Positions 8,686-18,200 of a stretch of 64,000 nucleotides of DNA are shown piece by piece. The DNA comes from Bradyrhizobium tropiciagri (GTDB lineage: Bacteria; Pseudomonadota; Alphaproteobacteria; Rhizobiales; Xanthobacteraceae): NCBI RefSeq assembly GCF_001189845.1, contig NZ_LFLZ01000002.1:268138-332137 (forward strand), in the 5' to 3' direction. The notes beneath the pieces were generated by a model that saw only the letters and a list, made by a program, of their open reading frames with translations, searched no databases and was not told the origin of the DNA. The translations under genes and the position numbers were made by a program. Position 1 is the first letter of the stretch. Each line of letters starts with the position of its first letter.

Positions 8686-9693
8686 ATGTCGCAAATGACC
8701 ACGCCCGTACGGATCTCCCGACTTGCCATCGCTGGTGCCACGCTCCTTGGCATTGCCTGCGCTCCGTCCTTTGCCGTTGCCGCCGACAAGATCACGCTGC
8801 TGTCGAGTTGGTTCGCGCAGGCCGAGCATGGCGGCTTCTATCAGGCCAAGGCGACAGGCCTGTACGAGAAGGCCGGCCTCGACGTCGTCATCAAGATGGG
8901 CGGTCCGCAGGTGAACGGTATGCAGCTTCTGCTCGGCGGCGAAGCCGACGTCATCATGGGCTACGACATCCAGGTGCTGCAGTCGATCGGGAAAGGACTG
9001 CCCGTCGTCACCATCGGTGCGTCATTTCAAAAAGATTTGCAGGGCTTGATGACGCATGATGACGTCAAGAGCCTCGCGGACCTCAAGGGCAAGGACATCC
9101 TGATCGCGAGCTCCAGTCACTCCACCTTCTGGCCGTGGCTGAAGACCAGGTTTGGCTTTGCCGAAAGCCAGGCCAAGGCTTACACGTTCAACCTTCAGCC
9201 TTTCTTTGCAGACACCAACGTCGCCCAGCAGGCGTATCCCTCATCCGAACCGTTCCAGGCGCTCCAGAAGGGCGTAGCGGTCAACTTCTTCCTGTTCGCG
9301 GATGAAGGCTATCCCCCCTACGGCACGACGATGGTGACCACGACCAAGCTAGTCGCAGAGAAGCCGGACGTGCTGAAGCGCTTCGTGCGCGCGTCGATGG
9401 AGGGCTGGAAGAGCTATCTGACCGACGATCCCGCCGCTGCCAACGCACTGATCAAGGCAGATAACCCGAAAATGACTGACGATCAGATCGCCTTCGGCGC
9501 CAAGCGCATGAAGGAATTGAAGGTGGTCGATGGCGGCGATGCCCAGACCATGGGCATCGGCGTGATGACCGACGCGCGCTGGAAGTCGACTTACGACTTC
9601 ATGGTGGCGGGCGGCCTGCTCGACAAGAGCGTCGACTACAAGAAGGCGTTCACGACGCAATTCATCGACGGCATGAAGATTCCAATGAACTGA
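8686..9693 (+). CDS. ABC transporter periplasmic binding protein, NMT1/THI5-like
   Basis: A 335-residue exported protein with a signal peptide (RISRLAIAGATLLGIACAPS, cleaved near AVAA). The mature chain has the NMT1/SsuA-type fold: KITLLSSWFAQAEHGGFYQA, GLYEKAGLDVVIK, a GGEADVIMG hinge and a C-terminal permease-docking half. This class binds sulfonates, taurine, nitriles, pyrimidine precursors and similar small molecules. The first gene of the operon, it supplies the substrate to the permease (9749) and ATPase (13038). Two start codons (8686, 8695) are possible; GGA eight bases before the second slightly favours 8695. Confidence 0.88.
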   Translation: MSQMTTPVRISRLAIAGATLLGIACAPSFAVAADKITLLSSWFAQAEHGGFYQAKATGLYEKAGLDVVIKMGGPQVNGMQLLLGGEADVIMGYDIQVLQSIGKGLPVVTIGASFQKDLQGLMTHDDVKSLADLKGKDILIASSSHSTFWPWLKTRFGFAESQAKAYTFNLQPFFADTNVAQQAYPSSEPFQALQKGVAVNFFLFADEGYPPYGTTMVTTTKLVAEKPDVLKRFVRASMEGWKSYLTDDPAAANALIKADNPKMTDDQIAFGAKRMKELKVVDGGDAQTMGIGVMTDARWKSTYDFMVAGGLLDKSVDYKKAFTTQFIDGMKIPMN

Positions 9694-9748
9694 CACGCAG
9701 CGCGGCGGATACCAGCTGCGCCCTCGATACGACAGACGAACGCCGGCG

Positions 9749-10549
9749 ATGCAACGACACAAGGCCAGTTCCGCCCTCACCGAAGTGCTGCCGCCCCTGG
9801 TGGTTGGCGTGATCATCGTCACGGCCTGGGAAGCCTCCTGCCGCACCTTCGCCATTCCAGCCTACCTCTTTCCGGCGCCCAGTGCGATCGCGCAGGCGAT
9901 CGTCGTCGACACGCCGGGACTGATGCGAGAGCTGTGGAGCACGTTGAAAGTGGCGCTGACCGCGCTTGGTCTCGCAACCATGATCGGCTCGGCCCTGGCT
10001 TTCCTGTTTGTGCAGAACAGGCTGATCGAGCGCAGCTTCTTCCCCTACGCCGTCATCATGCAGGTGACGCCGATCGTTGCCATTGCCCCATTGATCATCA
10101 TCCTGGTGAAAAATACGCAGGTCGCGCTGATCATCTGCGCCACGATCATTGCTGTCTTCCCGATCATCTCCAACACCACCATCGGCCTTCGCAGTATCGA
10201 CAGCGGCCACCAGAACCTGTTCGCTATCAATCGTGCCACACGCCTGCAGAGCCTCCTTTATCTACGCATACCGAGCGCCCTGCCGTTCTTCTTCGCCGGC
10301 TTGCGCGTCGCCAGCGGCCTCGCACTGATCGGCGCGGTGGTAGCCGAATTCGTCGCCGGCACTGGCGGCCGCAGCGCGGGCCTCGCCTATGAGATCATGC
10401 AGTCCGGCTTCCAGCTCGACATACCCCGCATGTTCGCTGCGCTGTTCCTGATCACCATCACCGGCATCGCCCTGTTTCTGGCGATGGCCGCCCTGTCGAA
10501 GCTGGCGCTCGGCCGCTGGCACGACAGCGAGTTCGAGCGGGACGGCTGA
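9749..10549 (+). CDS. ABC transporter inner-membrane permease
   Basis: A 266-residue BPD_transp_1 permease with about six membrane segments. The EAA-type coupling loop is visible around residues 165-195 (AINRATRLQSLLYLRIPSAL then PFFFAGLRVASG) and marks the contact with the ATPase. It belongs to the SsuC/TauC-like group, matching the NMT1-type binding protein encoded 55 bases upstream. It is part of the catabolic operon starting at 8686. Substrate unknown. Confidence 0.88.
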   Translation: MQRHKASSALTEVLPPLVVGVIIVTAWEASCRTFAIPAYLFPAPSAIAQAIVVDTPGLMRELWSTLKVALTALGLATMIGSALAFLFVQNRLIERSFFPYAVIMQVTPIVAIAPLIIILVKNTQVALIICATIIAVFPIISNTTIGLRSIDSGHQNLFAINRATRLQSLLYLRIPSALPFFFAGLRVASGLALIGAVVAEFVAGTGGRSAGLAYEIMQSGFQLDIPRMFAALFLITITGIALFLAMAALSKLALGRWHDSEFERDG

Positions 10550-10595
10550 TGTCCCGCGAGTTGCCCGCAACACAACACGTCCCGACGAGGTTCGC

Positions 10596-11615
10596 ATGCT
10601 GACCACCAAGCAGAAGGTGCTGCGCCGTTTCTGGTACGCGGTGATGCCGCTCTCCGCCCTCGCGGACGGACCGAGGCCATTCCGTCTGCTCGATGAGGAC
10701 ATCGTGCTGTTCCTCGGCCCGGATGGAAGCCCGGCCGCGCTCAGGGACCGCTGTTGCCACCGCACCGCCAAGCTCTCGAGAGGCTGGTGCAAGGACGGGC
10801 AAATCGTGTGCGGCTATCACGGCTGGACCTACGACTCCACCGGCAAGCTCGTTCACGTCCCGCAATTTCCGGTGCAGCAGGAAGTGCCGAACCTGTCGAC
10901 GCCCGCCTATCACTGCCAAGCGCGCTACGGCTATGCCTGGGTGGCGCTTGATGAGCCGCTGGCGCCGATCTTCGAGGTGCCCGAGGACAGCGACCCGTCT
11001 TTCCGCTACGTGCCGCAGTTCTACGAAGTCTGGAACACCTCGGCCCTGCGGATGATGGAGAACTCTTTCGACAACGCCCACTTCGCCTTCGTGCACCAGG
11101 GGACATTCGGCCAGGCCGACCAGCCGCTCCCGGACAAGTACGAGATCACGGAAACCGACTACGGGTTCGAGGCCGAGACGCTGATCACGGTTATCAATCC
11201 ACCGATCCAGCACCGGATATCTGGAACCGATGCCGCCACCACCACGCGTCACATGCGCAACAAATGGTACATGCCGTTTTGCCGCCGGCTCGACATCGAA
11301 TATCCGTCCGGCCTTCGCCACATTATCTTCAACTCGGCGACGCCGATCGACGACAGCCATATCCAGCTGGTGCAGTGGCTTTACCGCAACGACACAGAAG
11401 AGGACTGCCCGGCGCAGCTGCTGAACGACTGGGACTACAAGATCACGCGCGAGGACAAGGACATCATCGAATCCACCGACTACGACACCCCCATTGACGC
11501 CGGTCGCCGCGCGGAGGCCAACATGGTGTCGGACCGGCCCGGCATGATCATGCGCAAGCGGCTGATGAAGCTCCTCGAAGACCACGGCGAGGCGGAGGTC
11601 TATCGCGCCGCTTGA
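10596..11615 (+). CDS. Rieske non-haem iron oxygenase (oxygenase component)
   Basis: A 339-residue oxygenase. The Rieske [2Fe-2S] site is complete: Cys53-x-His55 (in RCCHR) and Cys72-x2-His75 (CGYHGW). The mononuclear iron site follows in ENSFDNAHFAFVH, with Asp159, His162 and His167. Length and N-terminal Rieske layout fit the VanA/PobA/NdmA-like group, which demethylates or hydroxylates aromatic and N-heterocyclic compounds. No ferredoxin or ordinary reductase gene is nearby. The next gene encodes an FAD oxidase, which is not a typical Rieske reductase, so the electron donor is unknown. It probably performs the first oxidative attack on the compound imported by the surrounding ABC system. 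Confidence 0.88.
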   Translation: MLTTKQKVLRRFWYAVMPLSALADGPRPFRLLDEDIVLFLGPDGSPAALRDRCCHRTAKLSRGWCKDGQIVCGYHGWTYDSTGKLVHVPQFPVQQEVPNLSTPAYHCQARYGYAWVALDEPLAPIFEVPEDSDPSFRYVPQFYEVWNTSALRMMENSFDNAHFAFVHQGTFGQADQPLPDKYEITETDYGFEAETLITVINPPIQHRISGTDAATTTRHMRNKWYMPFCRRLDIEYPSGLRHIIFNSATPIDDSHIQLVQWLYRNDTEEDCPAQLLNDWDYKITREDKDIIESTDYDTPIDAGRRAEANMVSDRPGMIMRKRLMKLLEDHGEAEVYRAA

Positions 11616-11639
11616 CCCTCCGATTGCAGGTCGCCACAG

Positions 11640-13041
11640 ATGTTCGACGCCACCCTGTCCATGCCAAACTCTCTCGCTGCCGCGTGCTACCCGATCAAGG
11701 CGCTGCTCGCCGACCTCGGCGATATCGCGACGAGCCTCGATCCGGCCGATCTGCGGCGGAAGTCGCGCGACTACTACTGGTATTCGCCAATCCTCGCCGC
11801 CCGGTTGAGGGACAAGGTTGCAGACATCATCATCACGCCGCGCGACGAGGCTGACGTGATCCGCGTCGCCGCCGCCTGCTACCGCCATCGCATCCCGCTC
11901 ACCGTGCGGGGAGGCGCGACCGGAAATTACGGTCAATGCGTTCCGCTCGAAGGAGGCGTTCTGCTCGACATGTCCGCCATGAACCGCATCGAATGGCAGA
12001 CGCCGGGTATCGTCCGCGTCGAGGCCGGCGCCAAGCTGTTCGACATCGACGCGCAGACCCGGCCGCTCGGTTGGGAGCTCCGCATGCATCCGTCCACCAA
12101 GCGCATGGCGCAGATCGGCGGCTTTGTCGCCGGAGGATCCGGCGGTATCGGCAGCGTCACCTTTGGCGGCATGCGCGAGCCCGGCAACATCCTCGCCGCG
12201 CGTATCGTCACCGTGGAGGAGACGCCGCGCGTGATCGAGCTGCGCGGCGACGCGGCACAGAAGATCAGCCGCGCCTATGGCACGACAGGCATCATCACGG
12301 TACTGGAAATGCCGCTGGCGCCGGCGCTGCCATGGATCGACGTGATCGTTGCTTTTGACGACTTCGCTGAGTCAATCCGCTTCGGTCGGGCGATCGCAAT
12401 GGCGGACGGCGTCGTCAAGAAGCTGCTGGCGCCGATCGAGTGGCCGCTACCGCAGAACTTCGCCGGTCTTCGCCAATATTGCCCTGACGGCAAGGCTGTG
12501 CTGCTCGGCATGATCGGATCGATGTCGATCGAGAGCTTCGAGACGCTGCTCGACTCATTCGGCGGCACCCTCACTTACAAGGCGCCGAGCGAGGACACGC
12601 TTACGAAGGTGCCGCTCTACGAGCATAGCTGGAACCACTGCACGCTGCAGACGTTCAAGGTCGATCGCAACATCACCTACCTGCAGGTGCTCTATCCACA
12701 CGACCGCATCGTCGAGGCGGCCGCCGAGATCGGCGCCCGGTTCGAAGGCGAGGTGATGCAGCACCTCGAACTTCATCCGGATCAACGGACTGATGACCGC
12801 GAGTGGGCTCCCCGTGATCCGCTATTCGACGCCGGAACGGCTCGACGAGATCATGGCAGCCTATGAGGCATTCGGAATCATGATTGCCAATCCGCATGTT
12901 GTTACGCTGGAGGACGGCAGCCGATACAAGCGCGTCGATGCCGACCAGCTCAGTTTCAAGCATGAGGTGGATCCGCTCGGCTTGCTCAATCCGGGCAAGA
13001 TGCGCAGCTTCGCTCCGCGCTTGCCAGGGGCGCAGCAATGA
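11640..13041 (+). pseudogene. FAD-linked oxidase (FAD_binding_4 / vanillyl-alcohol-oxidase-like), interrupted by a one-base frameshift
   Basis: The first frame (11640-12770) encodes a PP-loop FAD-binding domain (LTVRGGATGNYGQC near residues 88-101) and most of the cap domain. After GEVMQHLE the reading frame is lost. Dropping the single C at 12771 restores a smooth sequence, LEFIRINGLMTASGLPVIRYS, that continues to the stop at 13041 and would give about 466 residues ending in the usual DPLGLLNPGKM motif. The ABC ATPase start overlaps the restored stop by four bases (ATGA), showing that the downstream frame is the ancestral end. This is a recent frameshift or a base-call error. The intact enzyme would oxidise an alcohol, amine or hydroxy acid. 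Confidence 0.8.
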
Positions 13042-13883
13042 ATGTCTTGCCCATGTTCGAGGCGAAGCCTCCCGAGCTCGTCGCAACGCCCGCCCCATCG
13101 CGCGCATTGCTGCAGCTTGCGGGCGTCTCCAAGACTTTCACCAACAGGACGCTGGCGCTTGAGGGCGTTGATCTGACCGTCCGGCCCGGCGAGTTCCTCA
13201 CCTTGCTCGGAGCCTCGGGCTGCGGAAAGTCCACGCTCCTGAAGATGATCGCCGGCCTCAGCGCGCCCACGACCGGTACCATCGACTGGCCGACCTCGAC
13301 CTACGATGCGCGCGGCGAGCCCGACCGCTCGCTCGGCTTCGTGTTCCAGGAACCGACGCTGCTGCCTTGGCGGACGGTGTTCGACAACGTCTATCTGCCG
13401 CTGATGCTCGGCGGCGCGCGTCGCCGGGATGTGCGCGAGCGCATCATGGAAGTACTGGCGCAGGTCGGCCTCACGCGCTTTGCCGACGCTTATCCGCGCG
13501 AGCTCTCGGGCGGCATGCGGATGCGTGTCTCGGTGGCTCGTGCGATGGCGACCAACCCGCGCATTCTGTTGATGGACGAACCTTTCGCCGCGCTGGACGA
13601 AATCACGCGCATGAAGCTCAACAACGATCTCATGCAACTGTTTACGAAGAACAACCTCACGGTGATCTTCGTAACCCACAGCGTCTACGAATCGGTCTAT
13701 CTGTCGTCGCGGATCGTGGTGATGCGCGCACGGCCCGGCCGCATGAGCACCGAGATTGCGATATCAGCACCCTATCCACGCAACGAAGACTTCCGCGTCT
13801 CGCCGGTCTACAACGATTATTGCCGACGCGCTTCGGAGGCGCTGCGCCAGGCCATGGCGCAGAGCACTGACGAGCCGGGGTGA
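13038..13883 (+). CDS. ABC transporter ATPase
   Basis: A 281-residue NitT/TauT-type ATPase: Walker A GASGCGKST (residues 58-66), Q-loop VFQEPTLLPW, signature LSGGM (156-160) and Walker B ILLMDEP (176-182), followed by the switch His in VTHSV. It overlaps the end of the FAD oxidase by ATGA and the start of the Rid gene by GTGA, so translation is coupled through three genes. It powers the permease at 9749. Confidence 0.92.
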   Translation: MNVLPMFEAKPPELVATPAPSRALLQLAGVSKTFTNRTLALEGVDLTVRPGEFLTLLGASGCGKSTLLKMIAGLSAPTTGTIDWPTSTYDARGEPDRSLGFVFQEPTLLPWRTVFDNVYLPLMLGGARRRDVRERIMEVLAQVGLTRFADAYPRELSGGMRMRVSVARAMATNPRILLMDEPFAALDEITRMKLNNDLMQLFTKNNLTVIFVTHSVYESVYLSSRIVVMRARPGRMSTEIAISAPYPRNEDFRVSPVYNDYCRRASEALRQAMAQSTDEPG

Positions 13884-14272
13884 ACACGGTGCTCCGCCAT
13901 CTCGTCCCTGCGGGAATCCGCAAGCCGTTTGCCAATTACAGCCATGCGGTCGAAGTACAGGCCGGTGCACGACTCATTTTCTGCTCGGGCCAACTCGGCA
14001 TCTCGGCGGACGACCGCATCCCGGAGGGCGTTGAAGAGCAGTCGGCGCTCTGCTTTGAGGCCATCGGCTTGTGCCTGGCCGAAGCCGGCATGGGCTTTCG
14101 CGATCTCGTACGCATCAATGCCTATGTCACGGATCGCGCATGCGTGGCTCCCTATATGGCCGTGCGCGATCGCTACGTGGCACTGCCGGCACCGGCCTCG
14201 ACCCTGATGATCGTCAGCGGCTTTACGCGACCGGAGTTCAAGGTCGAAATCGAGGCCCTTGCGGCGAAGTGA
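13880..14272 (+). CDS. Rid-family (YjgF/YER057c) protein
   Basis: A 130-residue single-domain protein with the Rid fold, ending FKVEIEALAAK. The start is a GTG overlapping the ATPase stop. In E. coli RidA the imine-deaminase Arg105 lies in PARSCVEV; the aligned stretch here is PASTLMIV, so that Arg appears replaced by Ser. The protein may therefore belong to a Rid subgroup with another activity, for example a pathway-specific hydrolase like those in pyrimidine or aromatic degradation clusters. It is the last gene of the catabolic operon. Confidence 0.85.
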   Translation: MNTVLRHLVPAGIRKPFANYSHAVEVQAGARLIFCSGQLGISADDRIPEGVEEQSALCFEAIGLCLAEAGMGFRDLVRINAYVTDRACVAPYMAVRDRYVALPAPASTLMIVSGFTRPEFKVEIEALAAK

Positions 14273-14540
14273 CGGCCGCAGCGCACGAATTCTTTTGTCG
14301 CGATTTCAATTGCATACCCGATCACGAACCCTATGTATTTGGCTCCAAGGCCATTGGCGTCCTGGACATGGAGTCGGCGCGCGATGCGCCAAGCCATCGT
14401 CGCCAGACGCGGTATCTGGCACCGGCACAACCATCGCACGCTGCTTCGCGGCCGAGACCGCAACGGTCATGCGGGTCGCTCGCCAGCGCTACCGGCAGTA
14501 CAAAATCGCGGCGAATCGCAGTTTGGCGGACAAAATCACA

Positions 14541-14572
14541 GCGAGGGAGCGACTCGAACCCCCGACCCGAAC
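14541..14572 (-). other. tRNA 3'-end-like fragment
   Basis: On the minus strand this reads GGTCGGGGGTTCGAGTCGCT followed by CCCTCGC, which resembles the T arm and acceptor end of a tRNA including the invariant GTTCGAGTC. No anticodon or D arm can be folded upstream, the T stem has mismatches and no CCA follows. It looks like a leftover partial tRNA of the kind found at integration borders. It does not match the tRNA-Lys at 28847. Confidence 0.3.
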
Positions 14573-14618
14573 GATCTGGTTTTGGTTCTGCAGCAAGCGG
14601 TATGTTGCTGCGACGGGC

Positions 14619-14815
14619 AGAACAGGTTGTCCGCTTTGCTCGCTCTAATTTCCGATTCTACGACGAGCAAGTAATCGACCTGTCCCATCGGATCTGCTCG
14701 CTGTATCGAATGGGGTGAAGATACACAAACAAGGGAAAAGCCGAACAGCAATCTGGTGATGTCCGCCACACCAAAAAGCGTCGCTCGAAACCCGTTTGGA
14801 GTGCCTGATATCTGA
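14619..14815 (+). pseudogene. Decayed small reading frame, diverged copy of the one at 28616
   Basis: The peptide VVRFARSNFRFYDEQVIDL and onward to ICSLYRMG corresponds closely to IVRFARSNILFYDEHVIDL..ICALYRMG at 28622. After RMG this copy has one extra G. Removing it restores GEDTQTREKPNSNLV and later SVARNPFG, parallel to GDDTETKEKSLSNLA and NVARGPV in the other copy. Similarity is kept at the protein level, so both derive from a coding sequence, but neither copy has a usable start codon. Function unknown. Confidence 0.5.
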
Positions 14816-15294
14816 ATACGCGCAACTCTGACTTTCGGGGGCAACTGCGACTACAAGGACATCGATCTATAGGTTCAAATCGGGGAGGCGCAAGCACCGA
14901 TACCGACAATCGGTTCGAGTTGCTATCTAATTGATTGTTTTTCATCATTTTTGGCGCCTATTCTACGGTTTGGCTACCGGCCAGTGTCCCACCCGATGGT
15001 AGCCCATCCAAGGTCTGGCCCTGTTCCTCAATTTCGTTCGCCGATCGGCGGTCAACGTCGTGAAAGAGCCATAGCGCGGTTTCGCCGGTCTCGATGCGAG
15101 GACTTCACGTTGGACCGCCGCTGGGCCGACAGCCGACCTAACTTATCGCGCCGACAGGGTCACGCCGCGAATCGATCCGGGAAGCCACTTTGGAGTTCGT
15201 CCAGCAGCCTCTGTTCTCGCTCGATGGGATCACCGCGAGCGTCGCACCGACGGCAAAGGTCAATCGTCTCTTCGAGGGCATCATTGTCTCCATT

Positions 15295-18200
15295 CTAGAT
15301 TTGCGTCTCGAGTACCAGCTCTGGCGCATCGTGAGCGGTTATCTGTTCGGCCGGCTTTTCATGCGCAAACGCTTCAGGTTCCTGGGCGGCCGATCCATTG
15401 CCTTGTTCAGGCTGGATTCGGAACCAGGCCACATAGAGTGCCGGCAGGAACAATAGCGTCAGCAGTGTGCCGACGATGATGCCGCCCATCATCGCGTAGG
15501 CCATCGGTCCCCAGAAGATCTCGCGCGCGATCGGAATCAGCGCGAGACTTGCGGCCGCCGCGGTCAATAGGATCGGCCGCATGCGATGCTCGGTCGCCTC
15601 CACGACGGCCTCCCAGGCCGGGCGCCCCTCCCTCTTCAAATCCTCAATCTGCACGATCAGGATCACCGAGTTTCGAACCAGAATTCCGATCAGGGCGAGC
15701 ACACCGAGGATGGCAACGAAACCGAGCGGCGCTCCGCTCGGCAGCAGGGCCATGACGACGCCGATCACGGCGAGCGGCGCGACCGCGAAGACCAGGAACA
15801 GACGATGGAAGCTCTGCAGCTGGATCATGAGCACCGTCGCCATGACGAACAGCATGAGCGGAACGACGGCAATGATTGGCGCCTGGCTCTTGGCGCTCTC
15901 CTCGACGGATCCGCCGATTTTCACCGAATAGCCCGCCGGCAGTTCCTTGGTGAACTCCGCGATTTTCGGCGCGAGCTGATCCACGATTGTCTTCGGCTGC
16001 ACGTTGCCAACAATGCCGGCCTTCAACGTGATGGTTGGGATCCGCGCACGCCGCCAGATCGTCGGCTGCTCGAGCTCGTAACGCAGATTAGCCACGGCCC
16101 CGAGCGGCACGGATCGACCACCGAGCCCCGTCAATTGCAGATCGCGCAGAGTGTCGATGGAGGCTCGTTCCGGCGCGGTCGCCCGTCCCGTGACATTGAC
16201 GAGATAGATGCTGTCGCGCACCTGAGTGATCGACGAGCCTTCGAGCACGGAGTTCAAGGTCGTGGCGATGTCCTCCGAAGTCACGCCGAGCTGGCGCGCC
16301 TTGTCCTGGAGAACGTCCACCTTGACGACGCGCGCCGGCTCCATCCAGTCGAACACGACGTTGCCCAAGTCGGGGCTGCTGCGGACAATCCCGGCGAGCT
16401 TCTGCGAGAGATCCCGCACCTTCGCGATATCAGGTCCACTCAAGCGGTACTGCACAGGGCGTCCGACCGGCGGACCGACCTCCAGCAGCTTGACGTAGGT
16501 GTCGGTGCCGGGGAACGTCTTCTTGAGGTAATCCTCGAATTGTGCCTTGACTTGGTCGCGCGCCTTGATGCCTCCCTTGGTCACGACCACCATTTGACCG
16601 AACCAAGTGTTGGCGGTCTGCACGTCGAAGGACAGGACGAAGCGCGGCGAGCCGGTACCGACATAGGTCGACCAATGATCGACCGAATTATTGTCCTGAA
16701 GCTGCTCGCGCTCGAAGCGCGCCATCTGTGAATTAGTATCGGCAATGGAGGCGTTCTGCGGCAAATTCCAGTCGATCACGAGCTCAGCGCGATCCGAGGA
16801 CGGGAAGAACTGTTGCTGGACGAAATTCATGCCGAACAGTGCCAGCAGAAAGGCTGCAACCGTAACGCCGATCGTCATCCAACGATGATGCATACAGAAC
16901 AGCAAGAGACGCCCGAACAACTGCGCTACGCGCCCCTTCTCCTCATGATGCCCCTTCATTTTGGCGGGCAGGATGGTAACGCCAAGCAATGGCGTGAACA
17001 GCACTGCCACGATCCAGGAGACGATCAGGGAGACGGCGATGACCACGAACAGCGTGAAGGTGAACTCGCCCGCATTACTGCTATTGAGCCCGATCGGAAT
17101 GAAGCCGGCAACGGTTACCAGGGTTCCGGTCAGCATGGGAAAGGCGGTCGAGGTATAGACATGGGTCGCCGCTTTTTCGAGGGGATCGCCGATCTCAAGC
17201 CGCGCCACCATCATCTCGACCGCAATCATGGCGTCGTCGACCAGCAGGCCGAGCGCGATGATCAAGGCGCCGAGCGAAATTCGCTGAAGCGAAATTCCGG
17301 CATAGGCCATCACCACGAAGGTGATGGCGAGAACCAGCGGAATCGCAATCGCGACGACTAGGCCAGCGCGCATCCCCAGGCTGAGAAAGCTGATGCCGAG
17401 AACAATGATCACAGCCTCGAACAACGCCTCCGTGAAGCCGGACACGGCGTGCTCGACCACCACCGGCTGATCGGCGACGAGATGCACGCCGACGCCGATC
17501 GGCTGGTCAGCAATGATCTTTGTCATTTCCTCTTTCAGAGCCTCGCCGAAATGCAGGAGGTTGGCACCGGACTTCATGCCGATCGCGAGCGCGATCGCGG
17601 GCTGTCCGTTGTATCTGAACAGGGTTTTGGCTGGATTGACATAACCGCGCGTGATGTTTGCAACGTCGGTCAACGGAAAGAAACGGTCGTTGATGCGGAG
17701 GTTGACCGCCTTCAGGCTTGCCTCTGACGTGAACTGGCCGTTCACCCGTACGCTGATCCGCTCGGGCCCTTCCTGGAACACGCCGGACGGCGCGACCGCG
17801 TTCTGTCCCTGCAGAGAAGCCATGATGGAGTGGACGTCGAGACCAAGGGCCGCGATCTTGCGGGTGGAGAATTCGAGATAAATGACCTCGTCCTGCGCGC
17901 CCAGAATATCGACCTTACCCACATCCGGAACGGTCAAGATCCTGGCACGGATGTCCTCGACCCGGTCACGGAGCTGACGCTGGCTCAAGCCGTCGCTGGT
18001 GAAGGCGTAGATGTTGCCGAACACGTCGCCGAAGCGATCGTTGAAGCCCGGTCCGATCACTCCTTGAGGAAACTCGCCCTTGATGTCTGCGATCATGTTG
18101 CGGACGCGAATCCAGGTCGGCTTCACGTCGGCTGCCTTCGTGGTGTCACGCAGATAGACGAAGACGGTGGTCTCGCCGGCAACAGTGACGCTCTTGGTGT

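Larger units (their letters stand above)
14273..15294. other. Gene-poor interval between two operons
   Basis: About 1 kb between the Rid gene and the end of the RND pump gene. It holds a tRNA-3'-end-like fragment (14541-14572) and a decayed small reading frame (14619-14815), listed separately. The rest (14273-14540 and 14816-15294) shows no coding pattern, terminator or repeat that I can support. Confidence 0.5.

Noticed and set aside
14541..14620. Intact tRNA gene
   Set aside because: Only a T-arm/acceptor-like end is visible; no D arm or anticodon arm folds and no CCA is present.
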